Source: an uncultured Chloroflexota bacterium (GTDB lineage: Bacteria > Chloroflexota > Anaerolineae > Anaerolineales > Anaerolineaceae). Taken from it: a DNA stretch of 64,000 bases. The first letter of the stretch is position 1. The number at the start of each line of letters is the position of its first letter. The translations under genes were made by a program, and so were the position numbers. The stretch covers positions 1 to 64,000 of the forward strand of contig CACYHU010000014.1 in the NCBI GenBank assembly GCA_902774215.1, given 5' to 3'. This document shows, piece by piece, positions 1-10,156 of the stretch. The notes under the pieces are model-generated. The model was not told the origin of the DNA, ran no database searches, and saw only the letters and a program-made list of their open reading frames with translations.

Positions 1-56
1 AAAGTAAAGCATTCGATACGTTTGTTGTTTGACGAAAACGGAATTCTCATAATAAA

Positions 57-93
57 AAATTTCCCGGTTGTCTAAAGCGAGACCGGGAAATTA
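57..93. terminator. Bidirectional hairpin terminator
   Basis: Arms AAATTTCCCGGT and ACCGGGAAATT flank a 13-nt loop. T-rich runs follow on both strands. It lies downstream of the solute-binding protein gene on the minus strand and probably ends the sensor operon. Confidence 0.7.
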
Positions 94-239
94 TTTTTTA
101 ATCGAAATTGGTGGCTGCCGTGTTTTCTTTGAAGGCATTGTTATCCGGAAATTCCGGAGGAATGTCCGGATAATCCTGAATGTATGTTTTTCTCACCATA
201 GATACGCTGATCTCTTGTGCGGCTTCAAACTTTTCCGTT

Positions 240-1532
240 TTACTTAAAACTCCCGTACATCGACACGGCTTCATCTATGGTGATTTCATCTCTTCCAACC
301 TGAAACGCCGCCTGTCGGATCTGGACCGTGAGCGGGTCCAAAATGCCCAGTACTTCCGGAGACATGGTGCGGTCTGCAGGGACCTGAGCAAAAGGCGTGT
401 ATACCGGGTCGAGAGAAAGATCTCTGGTGGGTGTTACCAGACGCTTCGACAAAGCCATCCTGTTCAGTTCTTCATTTGTGATCAGGAACCGCATGAATTC
501 GTTCGTCATATCCAGATCATTGCAGTTCTTATTAACGGAGAACTGCACGGAAGGACTGTCGATAAAATATCCGCCGTCCTCTGTCATGGGAATTGGGTAA
601 AATGTATAACTGAAAGGCGCTTTGGTGAACGCCTCAGACTGGCTTTCCCGTTTTTTGGTTCCTGACACGGTATCCCCGGTGCAGATCATCATCGGCACAT
701 CGCCTTCAAAAAAGCGCAGGATCACCTTGGTATAGTTGTCTTCGATCTTGTCACACTCATCCAGGCTGATACTGTCATTCCCGATCAGCTGTTTCATCGT
801 TTCCAATGCCGGACGCATGTATTCTCCTGCGGCGGGATCCAGACTATTGGCCAGCGCAAGCGCTTCCGTGTTTTTTGCAAGCGTTGCCACAAACAGCGGA
901 TAAGCAACCGTATTCATGAAACTGCCGGACGATTTGAGGCTGTAGCCCATCATGGGGCTGGGATAACCCTTCCCGCGGAACGCTTCGCAGACGTTCATCA
1001 GCTCTTCCCATGTGGTCGGGACGCTAAGCCCTTCCTTTTTGAACAGATCGTTGTTTACCAGCATGCCATAAGTTCTGGAGAAAACAGGCACCAGCAGTAC
1101 ATGTCCTTCTGCGTCATGGTTGATCAGACCGGGGCGGATGCAGTCCAGATCCAGACCCAGTTTGGAGTCCGAAAGATCCTCCATATTCGTAAATACCGGA
1201 TCGTATTGTTCGTTCCCGATCATCCAGGCATAGGAGAAGAAAATGTTGGGCTTATCATTGCTTTCCAATACCGTGCCCAGCATATTGTTATAGTCATCCA
1301 GCTTCACATAGCTTAGCTGCACATTCGGATATATTTCGTTGAACCGGTCAAATTCAGCCTCCAGTGCCTCAAAGTTATCATAGTTTCCGGCGACAGTGAT
1401 CTTGCTGCTTGTCTTTGTGTCGAGAGCCGGTTTAAATCCGGTGGAAGAAGCTTCTTCCTTTGGTTTGCTCCCGCAGGCAGTCAGCAATACAAGCATACAG
1501 ATGAAAAGAATGGTACAGAGTAATTTTTTCAT
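240..1532 (-). CDS. Extracellular solute-binding lipoprotein (family 1, sugar type)
   Basis: A 430-residue family 1 solute-binding protein that would bind a sugar or other small ligand outside the membrane. A Lys-Lys N-terminus, hydrophobic segment and lipobox LTAC put the lipid-modified Cys near residue 20, so it is a membrane-anchored lipoprotein. GGAGG lies 7 nt before the ATG. Its ATG overlaps the stop of the upstream histidine kinase (ATGA), so the two are translationally coupled. No permease genes are nearby, so I infer a ligand-presenting partner of the kinase rather than an uptake protein. The stop after SMYGSFK may be a frameshift product: a 1-nt change opens about 45 further sense codons in another frame down to position 98 (see findings). 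Confidence 0.85.
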   Translation of the reverse strand: MKKLLCTILFICMLVLLTACGSKPKEEASSTGFKPALDTKTSSKITVAGNYDNFEALEAEFDRFNEIYPNVQLSYVKLDDYNNMLGTVLESNDKPNIFFSYAWMIGNEQYDPVFTNMEDLSDSKLGLDLDCIRPGLINHDAEGHVLLVPVFSRTYGMLVNNDLFKKEGLSVPTTWEELMNVCEAFRGKGYPSPMMGYSLKSSGSFMNTVAYPLFVATLAKNTEALALANSLDPAAGEYMRPALETMKQLIGNDSISLDECDKIEDNYTKVILRFFEGDVPMMICTGDTVSGTKKRESQSEAFTKAPFSYTFYPIPMTEDGGYFIDSPSVQFSVNKNCNDLDMTNEFMRFLITNEELNRMALSKRLVTPTRDLSLDPVYTPFAQVPADRTMSPEVLGILDPLTVQIRQAAFQVGRDEITIDEAVSMYGSFK

Positions 1533-4084
1533 GATCTTTCCTCCTTGATTCTGCGAATCTCTTTGATAACAAGTTTAATGTCTATCGGTTTTGCAATATG
1601 TCCGTTCATGCCTGCGTTCAGACATTCTGTGACATTTTCCGAAAACGCGTCTGCCGTCATGGCGATGATCGGGATCGAAGACGCCCACGGATCATCCAGT
1701 TTACGGATCGTCCGAGTGGTCTCAAGCCCGTTCATTTCCGGCATCTGGATATCCATAAAGATAAGGTCATAGCTACCTTTGGCGGCCTGACTGATTTTTT
1801 CCACACAGATTCGTCCGTTTTCGGCACGATCCGTGGTGATTCCGAACATATCGAGCATGGTGGAAATGATCTCCCAGTTGATATCATTGTCCTCCGCAAT
1901 AAGAATGTTCATTCCCTCCAGGTCGGAATAGTCATTTTCGGGTTCAACGGATTTTGCCTCGGTCCCAAGGAGCGAGTTGATTTTATCGTACAGCTTGGAG
2001 CGGAACAGCGGTTTGCTGACAAAGCCGTTTGCTCCGGCCTCCTTCGCCATATCCTCAATTTCCGACCAGTCATAAGCGGAAACCATCAAAATGGGAGTGT
2101 TTGTCCCTGCTTCCGCACGGATCCGGCGAATTGTTTCGATGCCGTCGAGATCCGGCATCTTCCAGTCAAGGATCACAATATCGTAATCCCGTCCTTCCTG
2201 ATGCCGTTGTTTGACCATGTCGATGGCTTCCAGTCCGCTTCCGGCGCGGTTGGCTGTTACACCGAGAGACTCCAGAGTGTCGACTGCTGTATCCAGAAGG
2301 ATCTTATCGTCATCGACGATCAGGACATCCATCGGCTCAAGCATCATATCCTCTCTCTGCCGGTCCGCAGCGGGAAGATCCAGTATTACGGTAAATGTTG
2401 TTCCTTTCCCCTGTTCGCTCTGGCAGTCGATGGTACCTCCCATCAGATCGACCATCTGCTTTGTGATGGCAAGCCCAAGACCGGTCCCCTGAATGCTGTT
2501 CACCCGGCTGTCTATCTGGCGCGAAAATGGCTGATACAGGTTTTTCATAAACTCCGGACTCATGCCGATACCGGTATCAGAGACCCTGTAGATCAGCCGC
2601 ACACAGCCGGGTTTCGGGCTTTCCTCTTCGCTTATGTCTACGCTGACACGTCCGCCGGGCTCCGTGTATTTGATGGCGTTGGAAAGGAGGTTGATGTAGA
2701 TCTGATTCAGCCGCAGCTGGTCGGCGTAAAAATATTCCCTGTCCATCCGGCCGGTTCGGAAATTGAACTCGATATTCTTTTCCTTGACCATCGGCTGGGA
2801 CATGTTCACGAGATTTTCCACTGTCTCAACGATGGAGAAGGTCAGCGGGCTGAGTGTCAGTTTTCCGCTCTCGACCTTGGAAATGTCCAGAATATCATTG
2901 ATCAGGGTGAGTAAATGATTGCTGGCCATCGAGATCTTCCGCAGGTTTTCTCCTGTCGATTCCGGATCGCCGAGATTCTTTTCCGCGATCGTTGTCAGGC
3001 CGATGATCGCGTTCATCGGCGTGCGGATATCATGAGACATCGTAGAGAGGAAATCGGTCTTCGCTTTGTTTGCTGCCGCTGCTTCCTTGGCCGCTGCTTC
3101 CGCTTCATTGGCCGCTGTATGGAGTTTTTTATTGAAATAAGTCATGACTGCCAAATCAAATACGAACAGGATCAGGAGACCTGCGGAAACGAAACCGATC
3201 AGCAGCCAGTTTTCGGTATTTACATTCAGATCCTTCATCGGCATGAAGCTGAGAAGTGTCCATCCGCCCGTCCTGTCAACCGGGGTATAGGCGAGTATGC
3301 ATTCCTCGCCGCGGGAGTTCATCATGGGAAAAGAGCCGGTTGACGAGGTTAATTTTCCAAAGAGCTCTTTTGAGGAGGCAGGATCTGTTTTATTGTAAGA
3401 CTTGTAAAACTCAAAGAAATTGGAATTTTTGAAGGAATGGCCTTTGATGATATAATCGCCGTCCGCATCGATCATGGAAAGCTCGGCGTTTTCAAACTCT
3501 TCCTGCGGGAAGATCCATTTCTGCTCCAGCTCTGACAGCGGCAGCACACGCAGCAATATTGCGTCCCGGGAACCACCGGACTCCGGATCATGGATCGTAA
3601 TAAAATTGCAGAAGGCAATGGATTGTTCTCCATTGACCGGGTTCGTATAGGCACGGGATATGTTGATGGAGCCCCCGATATCATGGATCCAGCTCACATC
3701 GTCCAGCAGACCTGTCCGTATATAGGAAACGGAATAATCGCCGGATTCGTCAGGCCTGGATCTCGTAGAAAGCCCGGACAGCGTATCTTTATACACAATG
3801 TGCGCGGAAGCGTTCGGCAGCACATGAGAAACCCGAATGAAGGAGACTGCATCCTCGATGGTCATGTCCTTGCTGTTGATATAGTGCGCCCACACATCAC
3901 AGATGCGCTGCTCGCCCTCCAGATAATTCTCGGTGACGTGCTCCATGGTGATCGTGGTGTTTTCAAAATGCTCTATCTGCCTTTGCGTTGTAATCTTGCC
4001 GGTATGGTTGGAATAAAGAACCACAAAGATCAGCAATGCAGTCATAATGAATACATTGACAATAGTGATCCAGGTTTTTTTCAT
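1529..4084 (-). CDS. Hybrid sensor histidine kinase with two receiver domains
   Basis: Membrane hybrid kinase of about 851 residues. Order: transmembrane helix (~6-25), extracytoplasmic sensor of Cache-like size (~30-290), second helix (~294-318), HisKA with MSHDIRTP (His ~351), HATPase with N box NLLSNAIKY and G boxes DTGIGM and GTGLGL, then receiver 1 (Asp ~640 in LDWKMPD) and receiver 2 (Asp ~778 in [11 protein letters not shown]). There is no HPt or DNA-binding domain, so the output partner is elsewhere. I chose the ATG at 4084 because GGAGAG sits 11 nt upstream; the GTG four codons earlier overlaps that site. Coupled by ATGA to the solute-binding protein, which I infer senses the ligand for it. 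The c-di-GMP permease fusion is 217 bp upstream on the same strand. Confidence 0.92.
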   Translation of the reverse strand: MKKTWITIVNVFIMTALLIFVVLYSNHTGKITTQRQIEHFENTTITMEHVTENYLEGEQRICDVWAHYINSKDMTIEDAVSFIRVSHVLPNASAHIVYKDTLSGLSTRSRPDESGDYSVSYIRTGLLDDVSWIHDIGGSINISRAYTNPVNGEQSIAFCNFITIHDPESGGSRDAILLRVLPLSELEQKWIFPQEEFENAELSMIDADGDYIIKGHSFKNSNFFEFYKSYNKTDPASSKELFGKLTSSTGSFPMMNSRGEECILAYTPVDRTGGWTLLSFMPMKDLNVNTENWLLIGFVSAGLLILFVFDLAVMTYFNKKLHTAANEAEAAAKEAAAANKAKTDFLSTMSHDIRTPMNAIIGLTTIAEKNLGDPESTGENLRKISMASNHLLTLINDILDISKVESGKLTLSPLTFSIVETVENLVNMSQPMVKEKNIEFNFRTGRMDREYFYADQLRLNQIYINLLSNAIKYTEPGGRVSVDISEEESPKPGCVRLIYRVSDTGIGMSPEFMKNLYQPFSRQIDSRVNSIQGTGLGLAITKQMVDLMGGTIDCQSEQGKGTTFTVILDLPAADRQREDMMLEPMDVLIVDDDKILLDTAVDTLESLGVTANRAGSGLEAIDMVKQRHQEGRDYDIVILDWKMPDLDGIETIRRIRAEAGTNTPILMVSAYDWSEIEDMAKEAGANGFVSKPLFRSKLYDKINSLLGTEAKSVEPENDYSDLEGMNILIAEDNDINWEIISTMLDMFGITTDRAENGRICVEKISQAAKGSYDLIFMDIQMPEMNGLETTRTIRKLDDPWASSIPIIAMTADAFSENVTECLNAGMNGHIAKPIDIKLVIKEIRRIKEERS

Positions 4085-4300
4085 AGCACTTTCCACTCTC
4101 CCGCAGATTCTTTTTCCTACATATCAGGTATCTGTTCACAGCGGAGCACATGTGGACCGGTATTTTGCCGGGGTGAAGCCCTCACGAAGAGCCTGGCACC
4201 TGTACCGCGCCTCCCGGTCCTGAACTGATACCATATCGGCTGTTTTTATAAAGCAGGCATACCATTCATCATATAGCATTTTACCATAAGAACAGAGAAC

Positions 4301-7300
4301 CTACACTTGTCTCACACCGATTACAATGTGGCGGTGATCACTTTCCCTCGTTTTTATTGTTTCCAGCGAATAAGTCACTGCCGTACCGTTTTTCTCCTTG
4401 CTGAATGTCACAGCCATGGTTTCTTCCTGTTCAGCCAGACGGAGCAGGTTTTCTTTTCCGGTCGCTTCTCTCACTTTCTGAACATCATCGCTGCTTACAT
4501 CCTCCAGCAGCTTTTCTCTTGCTTCTTCGAAGAAATTTGTCCCGGCGGGACGAATTTTAAGATCTCTGTCTTTCCCCATAAAGAATTCAAGGTAAAAGGC
4601 GGTCACAACATCCACATAATAGATGCTTTCAAAATCACTGGTCAGCACCTTGGAGATGCTTATATTGGACTTCCTGCCTTCCGTTGTGACTTCGTATTTC
4701 ATTTCCGCGCGTTGGGCAATAAATTGGGCAAACTCCTCATGCGGCACCGGCTTTGAGAAGAAATAGCCCTGTACGTAATCACAGCCTAACGCCTTCAGGA
4801 CCATATACTGCTCTTCCGTTTCGACACCCTCCGCCACTACCGGCACATGCAGATAATTTGCGATGTCGATGATCAGTTCGATTATGCGCACGTCCCTTGT
4901 TTCTCCAAAGGCACTGCGGATAAAGCTCATGTCCAGCTTCAGTGCATCGATCGGGAGATGGGACAGCATGCCCAGTGACGAATACCCTGTTCCGAAATCG
5001 TCCATCTCTATACGGAAGCCCATGCTCATCCCGCGGAGTTCCTTGGCTGTGGAAATTACCTGATCCGAATCGCCGGTGTAGGCAGACTCCGTGATCTCCA
5101 GCGTCAGGTCATCTGTGGTGAGATCAAAGGATTCAAGAATTTCTTTGAAGATGCTCTTCAGATTTGGTGTCAGCATATCAATGCGGGACACATTCACCGA
5201 CACCGGGACAGAAAATCCGAAGCGGTCCTTCCAATCCCGGATACTTGCAGCCGCTTCACGCCATACGAACTGATCCAGGTCCAGTATCAGACCGTTCTCC
5301 TCGAGCAGCGGGATGAATATTCCTGGACTGATCAACCCAAGTTCCGGATGATCCCAGCGTACCAGAGCTTCCGCACTGGCCAGAACAGGTTTCTCGGGAC
5401 GGATATCATATTTTGGCTGGAAGTACACGATGAAATGGTGGTTTTCAAGGGACGGTCTGAAGTCTTCCAGCAGACGTTCCCTGAACAGTTCTGCTTCATG
5501 CATTTTCGTATCATAAATCCCGATTGCTTTCCGGTAACCGCTTTTCACTGTATTCGCGGCATTATTTGCGTAGTCAAAACGGCGTTCGATCTGGAGAGAC
5601 TTATCAACCTGTGAGTACACGCCCATACGAAGGCGGACCCGGTTCTTTGACACTTCCTCATCCACAAGGCCTTCTGACGCCTTATCCAGTATGTCTTCAT
5701 AGTTTTCCGTGTGGGGACAATAAATGAGAAAGGTATCTGCAGCGCGGCGGCAGCATACCCCGCCGATCTCACGGGATATCTGGCGGACGCGCTTTCCGAT
5801 CCGGGTGAGCACACTGTCGCTGTACTGCTTCCCATAGCGCTCATTCAGCATATGGAAATGATTGACGTCCAGAACAATGGCATCCATCGGCATTTCATTA
5901 TAATGCTGGTCATACATCCGGACATAACGCAGGAAGTAGTCGAGGTTCAGCAGATTTGTCAGACTGTCGCGCTCCGTGGACTGGATGATATCGCGTTTTT
6001 CGGTGAGCTCGATACAGCGGTTGACACGGGCAAGGACGATTTCAGGAGAGGGGTAAGGTTTGGGAATAAAGTCAATCGCTCCGATCCTGAGACAGTCGAC
6101 CTCGGCATGCTGGTCAGCTGTTAATACGATGACCGGTATCTCCTTCAGTTCATCCTCCGCTTTCATAACCTTCAGCACTTCCATGCCGCCCATCCGCGGC
6201 ATATTCAGATCCATCAGGACAATAGCCAGATCGTCTTTGTGATTTTTGACCTGCTCCAGGGCTTCAATTCCGTCAGAAGCATACAGTATCTCATAATTAT
6301 CCCCGAGCATATCACCCAGGATCATCTGATTGATTTCCTCGTCTTCGACAATAAGCACATGGCGCTTGAGGTTCATGATCTCCGCGTCTTCATCTTCCGG
6401 GAATATGGGCTTTGCGGTCGATTCCGCATCTTCCCGCGATATTGCGCCCATGCCTTTCAGCAGCTTTTTCTCTTCATACATCAATGCGTCTGCCCGCTCA
6501 AATACATCATGAAAGCTGGCGTCAGCTCCGGGTTTGTAATCTGAGATGCCGTTTGAGATAACAACCTCTTTTGTATTGATATGCGTAACGGAGCGGTCAT
6601 GCAGCGCCAGGGTCAGCTCTTTCCTGATAAGATAATCGCGCTCGTGAAGGATCACAACGAACTCATCCCCGCCGGTGCGATAAACCGGACTGTGCTGGAA
6701 AATGTCGCATATCATTCTGCTTGCGCTGAGAATGTATTCATCACCCGCTTTATGGCCAAGCGTATCGTTGATAACCTTCAGCCCGTTCACATCACACACA
6801 ACAATGGCGAACTCATCTGCTGTCCCGTTTTCAATGGAAGCATCGATTTCCTTTTGCCGCATAAGGAAAGCATGCTTGCTTTTTACTCCGGTCAGCGGGT
6901 CGGTAAGAGCGGCGGTCCGGGCTTCATCACGCTCTCTGTTAGCTTTTTTCTCCCATTTTTGCATGAAAAAATAATTATTCAGCATGACGATCAGGGACAG
7001 ACCGAACAGGCTGACGATCACTAAAACACTGACATTGTCTGCCGCATGAAGCCGCCTGAGCTGAACTGCAAGGAATTCATCTTTGTCCCGGCTGAGGATT
7101 TCAGGGGCAGCCGTGCCATCCATGTAGCCGGAGATTTCCGCTATGATGACGTTTTCCCTTTCTTCATTCAGTCTTTCCGCCCAGGTCATAGCCATCAGAA
7201 CGATAAAGACGAGGAGGGCAAGCCAGACAATGATGGCTTTACCGAAGTTTCTGGCATGATCCTTGCGGATGACACTGTGGAAATAAAGCAGGCCCAAAAG

Positions 7301-8671
7301 CGACCAGGCTGCCATGAGCACGTAAGTTTCTGTCGCGATCGAATAGTCCGCAAAAACACTCGGGAAAAGCAGGTAAACTGCGAAAGCGACCAGAATGAGC
7401 AGGCAGATCCCGCTGATTATCCGGTCCTTTTTACTTCCCTCCTGCCCGGAAACCTTGAATACAGCCACAGACGCAAAGCCGTAGATAATGGTGGCGCCGA
7501 TCGTTGTGGTATCCACGATCCACCCGATAGGTGTTCTGCCGAGAAACGGTATGGGCAGCGAGACAAGCAGCACCAGAAGTATGGTGTTGACCGGGATCTG
7601 CTTATCGTTGAGTATGGCGAAACGCCCGGGCAGAATACCGTCCAGCGCTGCGGCGTAACACAGGCGGCTCAGGGTGCGCAGCATCCCGATCAGGCTGGTG
7701 AGCACCAGCGCCAGCAGGGAGACCACCAGGATATTTACACCGGTGTGACCGAGATAATAGTTCGCAGCGTAAAAAGCCGGAAGTCCGGAGATGCCCTCGA
7801 ATTCATCCAGCCGGCTGATATAATCCAGCCAGCTTGCGCAGCCCTCCGGATAAGCGGAGACGCTCAAAAGGATCACAAAGATGTATAGCGCAGTGATGAC
7901 AGTAACGGAGATGGCAAGAACACGGAACATGCAGCCGTGCTTAAATTTATACTCCTCAGATGAATGAGAAACGGATTCAAATCCGATAAAAGCCCATGGG
8001 GAAATAAAGGCGATCCGCACGATCTGCCGGAGAATACCGGCGTCAGGGAGGAAAGCCGGGCTCATCGTCATTCCGGAGCGGCTGTGCCCAAACATCGAAG
8101 CAGAGAAGCTCACAGTAATTCCGACGGTGAAAAGCAGCACCATCACAGTCATGATCCGGGCAGTACCCTTTTTGCTTTTCATGCACAGCAGACCGACAAG
8201 CCACATCACCGCCAGAGTCACCAGGATTTCTGCAAGATAGACATCATAGCCCAAAAGTGTGTAGAGATACCCCTTTTTGAATACCGCCTGCAGAAAATAC
8301 CGCGCAAACAGGGGAATACTTGTGGCATTAGCCCAGAATATCGAAATGTAGATCAGGAACATGAACCAGGCGATCAGGAAGGCACGGTCATAGCCAAAGA
8401 TGTGCTTTACATAGGTGTACAGACCTCCTGCTCCCGGATAACGGTTAGCCAGAAAATGATAATGGTTTGACACCATCAGCATCATGATAAATCCGATCAG
8501 CAGGCCGATGATGGAGCCCGCGGGTCCCGCCTGGGAAAGATAGGAGCTGCTGGTGACAACAAGGGAACCCCAGCCTATGGCCGACCCAACTGATAAAGCC
8601 CAAACTGCCAGCGGTGAAAGATAAGGCTGCATTTTGACCGTATTATTGACATCAGATGTTTGTTCCTTCAT
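4301..8671 (-). CDS. APC-type permease fused to GGDEF, REC, degenerate GGDEF and EAL (c-di-GMP enzyme)
   Basis: A 1456-residue fusion. Residues ~15-500 form an amino acid-polyamine-organocation permease of about 12 helices (SVGSAIGWGSL, YPGAGGLYTYVKHIFG). A ~45-residue outer loop and another helix (~548-570) follow. Then: GGDEF ~588-742 with intact RTGGDEF; receiver ~770-890 with LMDLNMPRMGG (Asp ~821); a second GGDEF-like fold ~897-1050 with AADTF instead of GGDEF; EAL ~1067-1322 with EALVRWDH, SVNVS, EITES, MDDFGTG, KLD, AEGVE and QGYFF, so phosphodiesterase residues look complete; and a PAS-like tail. Start is the ATG 8 nt after AGAGGAG; a GTG three codons upstream overlaps that site. I infer that transport or ligand occupancy controls c-di-GMP turnover, with the receiver taking phosphate perhaps from the neighbouring hybrid kinase. 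Confidence 0.9.
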   Translation of the reverse strand: MKEQTSDVNNTVKMQPYLSPLAVWALSVGSAIGWGSLVVTSSSYLSQAGPAGSIIGLLIGFIMMLMVSNHYHFLANRYPGAGGLYTYVKHIFGYDRAFLIAWFMFLIYISIFWANATSIPLFARYFLQAVFKKGYLYTLLGYDVYLAEILVTLAVMWLVGLLCMKSKKGTARIMTVMVLLFTVGITVSFSASMFGHSRSGMTMSPAFLPDAGILRQIVRIAFISPWAFIGFESVSHSSEEYKFKHGCMFRVLAISVTVITALYIFVILLSVSAYPEGCASWLDYISRLDEFEGISGLPAFYAANYYLGHTGVNILVVSLLALVLTSLIGMLRTLSRLCYAAALDGILPGRFAILNDKQIPVNTILLVLLVSLPIPFLGRTPIGWIVDTTTIGATIIYGFASVAVFKVSGQEGSKKDRIISGICLLILVAFAVYLLFPSVFADYSIATETYVLMAAWSLLGLLYFHSVIRKDHARNFGKAIIVWLALLVFIVLMAMTWAERLNEERENVIIAEISGYMDGTAAPEILSRDKDEFLAVQLRRLHAADNVSVLVIVSLFGLSLIVMLNNYFFMQKWEKKANRERDEARTAALTDPLTGVKSKHAFLMRQKEIDASIENGTADEFAIVVCDVNGLKVINDTLGHKAGDEYILSASRMICDIFQHSPVYRTGGDEFVVILHERDYLIRKELTLALHDRSVTHINTKEVVISNGISDYKPGADASFHDVFERADALMYEEKKLLKGMGAISREDAESTAKPIFPEDEDAEIMNLKRHVLIVEDEEINQMILGDMLGDNYEILYASDGIEALEQVKNHKDDLAIVLMDLNMPRMGGMEVLKVMKAEDELKEIPVIVLTADQHAEVDCLRIGAIDFIPKPYPSPEIVLARVNRCIELTEKRDIIQSTERDSLTNLLNLDYFLRYVRMYDQHYNEMPMDAIVLDVNHFHMLNERYGKQYSDSVLTRIGKRVRQISREIGGVCCRRAADTFLIYCPHTENYEDILDKASEGLVDEEVSKNRVRLRMGVYSQVDKSLQIERRFDYANNAANTVKSGYRKAIGIYDTKMHEAELFRERLLEDFRPSLENHHFIVYFQPKYDIRPEKPVLASAEALVRWDHPELGLISPGIFIPLLEENGLILDLDQFVWREAAASIRDWKDRFGFSVPVSVNVSRIDMLTPNLKSIFKEILESFDLTTDDLTLEITESAYTGDSDQVISTAKELRGMSMGFRIEMDDFGTGYSSLGMLSHLPIDALKLDMSFIRSAFGETRDVRIIELIIDIANYLHVPVVAEGVETEEQYMVLKALGCDYVQGYFFSKPVPHEEFAQFIAQRAEMKYEVTTEGRKSNISISKVLTSDFESIYYVDVVTAFYLEFFMGKDRDLKIRPAGTNFFEEAREKLLEDVSSDDVQKVREATGKENLLRLAEQEETMAVTFSKEKNGTAVTYSLETIKTRESDHRHIVIGVRQV

Positions 8672-9056
8672 TTTCTTCACTCCTCTGTCAAATGTCTTAT
8701 TCCTGATTCCCGGATCATTACCGTTTTACGCATTATTTTTTATCACATTTCAGCCGAATAATCAATATGTATTGTTTCATAACTTTGTTATGAGTGGTAA
8801 CCTTTACGGGACGTACACAACTGTCTCGCAGGTTCCGGGTCAGTCGTGCAATCAAGGATCCTGACAATAAAAAATTGCCCGCGGGTATTGTCCTTCGCAA
8901 GGACGCGGAATCAGCAATGCCTTGCACGCCGGGGCAATCTTTTTATCAGTTTTTTCGGTTTGACTTATTCGTCAAAAAAATTACGGTCAGAGTCAGGTTA
9001 CATGTACTAAATCTGCTGCTCTTTATCAGAATGTGCGGATGGAATATCCGGAAGAC
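8672..9056. other. Intergenic region with a repeat arm and structured hairpins
   Basis: No gene is visible. Bases 8808-8825 are an 18-bp match to the reverse complement of 12722-12739. Bases 8868-8945 can fold on the plus strand: outer arms ATTGCCC and GGGGCAAT enclose an inner GTCCTT-CGC-AAGGAC hairpin, followed by CTTTTT. It resembles a complex terminator or repeat remnant; I assign no RNA family. Confidence 0.45.
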
Positions 9057-10043
9057 TTACAGCATTGAAAGATAACGCTGCTGATCCGCTGGAGAGATTT
9101 TCAGGGCGTCCATCGCCTGCTGGGCGGTCAGCTTCAGCGTGTCCATCAAATTGCGAATAGACAGAAGTTCAGTCTCCTTGCGTCCTTCTTCACGTCCTTC
9201 TTCGCGTCCTTCTTCGCGTCCTTCTTCGCGTCCTTCTTCGCGTCCTTCTTCTTTAATATCTTTAATCGCTTTGCACATATCGATAACCTCCTTATTCTCG
9301 CTGATTTCAATACCGGCATTAGTTACGATGTTGATCAGATTCGCGGTATCCCGGCTGACAGTTTTAAAGCCTTCATCGCTGTCCAGCATCTTCATAAGGG
9401 TGTCTTTGTCAGAGGAATACTTGATAAACTTCATTACCATCCGAAATTCCGTGTGGAACTTTTCCAGGTCTTCTTCCGAAAGGCCCGCAGGGGTGATCAG
9501 GTTGATTTTATAATCCGGGATAAAATTCAGCAGAGATTGATCTACTCTGCCGAACATTTCATGCAGACGCTTCGGTCCATCCCATTTTTTGCTGCCGAAA
9601 TAAACGGTCAGTGTAATCACCGGCAGAAGTTTATCCCTCCTGGAAAAACCAGAAAGATATTCATCACTCGTTATATCCTTCCCTTTTTTCTTCCGGTGAT
9701 CCCTGACTGCGGCGCTGATCTGTTCCGCATAATTGACAGCATCATACAGCATATTTTTCACCGGCATTGCGTAATGGATATTCATCTGAAGTTCGGTGCC
9801 CAGTAAGACGTAGACAGCATTCTCATCTTCCATGACCTGAAGTATTTTCAGAACGTCACGGTATTTTTGAACAGCCCCGTCGGAATTATTCCCAAAAGGC
9901 AAAGCAATTTCAGTAATATCTCTTTCTTTCAGGTGTGACGGATCAATAACCTGTCTGCCGCCATATAAATAATAGTTAAAGACATCAGCAAAGATATCGC
10001 TTCGTGAAACATATTCCTTGGTTACAGCATCAGGTTTGCCCAT
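9057..10043 (-). CDS. Rpn-family PD-(D/E)XK nuclease / putative transposase
   Basis: About 328 residues, of the Rpn (recombination-promoting nuclease) / PD-(D/E)XK transposase-like type common in multicopy form in gut Clostridia. Supporting features are the N-terminal KEYVSRSDIFADVFNYYLYGG, the PVITLTVYFGSKKWDGP strand and a charged C-terminus. Six tandem EEGR units (about residues 268-291) come from six 12-bp DNA repeats at 9181-9252. The second ATG (10043) is chosen because AAAGGA lies 8 nt upstream; the first ATG is only 2 nt from it. Monocistronic. Family members are linked to RecA-independent gene transfer. Nuclease activity here is inferred from family only. Confidence 0.8.
   Translation of the reverse strand: MGKPDAVTKEYVSRSDIFADVFNYYLYGGRQVIDPSHLKERDITEIALPFGNNSDGAVQKYRDVLKILQVMEDENAVYVLLGTELQMNIHYAMPVKNMLYDAVNYAEQISAAVRDHRKKKGKDITSDEYLSGFSRRDKLLPVITLTVYFGSKKWDGPKRLHEMFGRVDQSLLNFIPDYKINLITPAGLSEEDLEKFHTEFRMVMKFIKYSSDKDTLMKMLDSDEGFKTVSRDTANLINIVTNAGIEISENKEVIDMCKAIKDIKEEGREEGREEGREEGREEGREEGRKETELLSIRNLMDTLKLTAQQAMDALKISPADQQRYLSML
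9181..9252 (-). repeat. Six 12-bp tandem repeats encoding EEGR
   Basis: Unit CGTCCTTCTTCG on the plus strand, six copies (first ends CA, last ends CT), reading EEGR on the minus strand inside the Rpn-like gene. A 12-bp unit keeps frame, so copy-number change would lengthen or shorten the charged helix without inactivating the protein. Confidence 0.95.
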
Positions 10044-10156
10044 TATCATTTTCCTTTATTTCATTATACCATTTCAGTCTTTTGATTTCAATATGTAAAT
10101 CCGTCCCGGAATGCGGCCGGGATATATGAATTCCTCACAAATCCTGATTTACATGG

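Noticed and set aside
1598..2914. 438-codon plus-strand frame over the hybrid kinase
   Set aside because: Antisense shadow: the minus-strand protein has full kinase and receiver motifs, and this frame has no recognisable domain or ribosome binding site.
8868..8945. Possible structured small RNA
   Set aside because: The fold is plausible, but it overlaps repeat-derived sequence and matches no family I can name, so it is reported only as intergenic structure.
9181..9252. Regular 12-bp repeats that could suggest a CRISPR array
   Set aside because: No spacers; the units are contiguous and in frame within a coding sequence.
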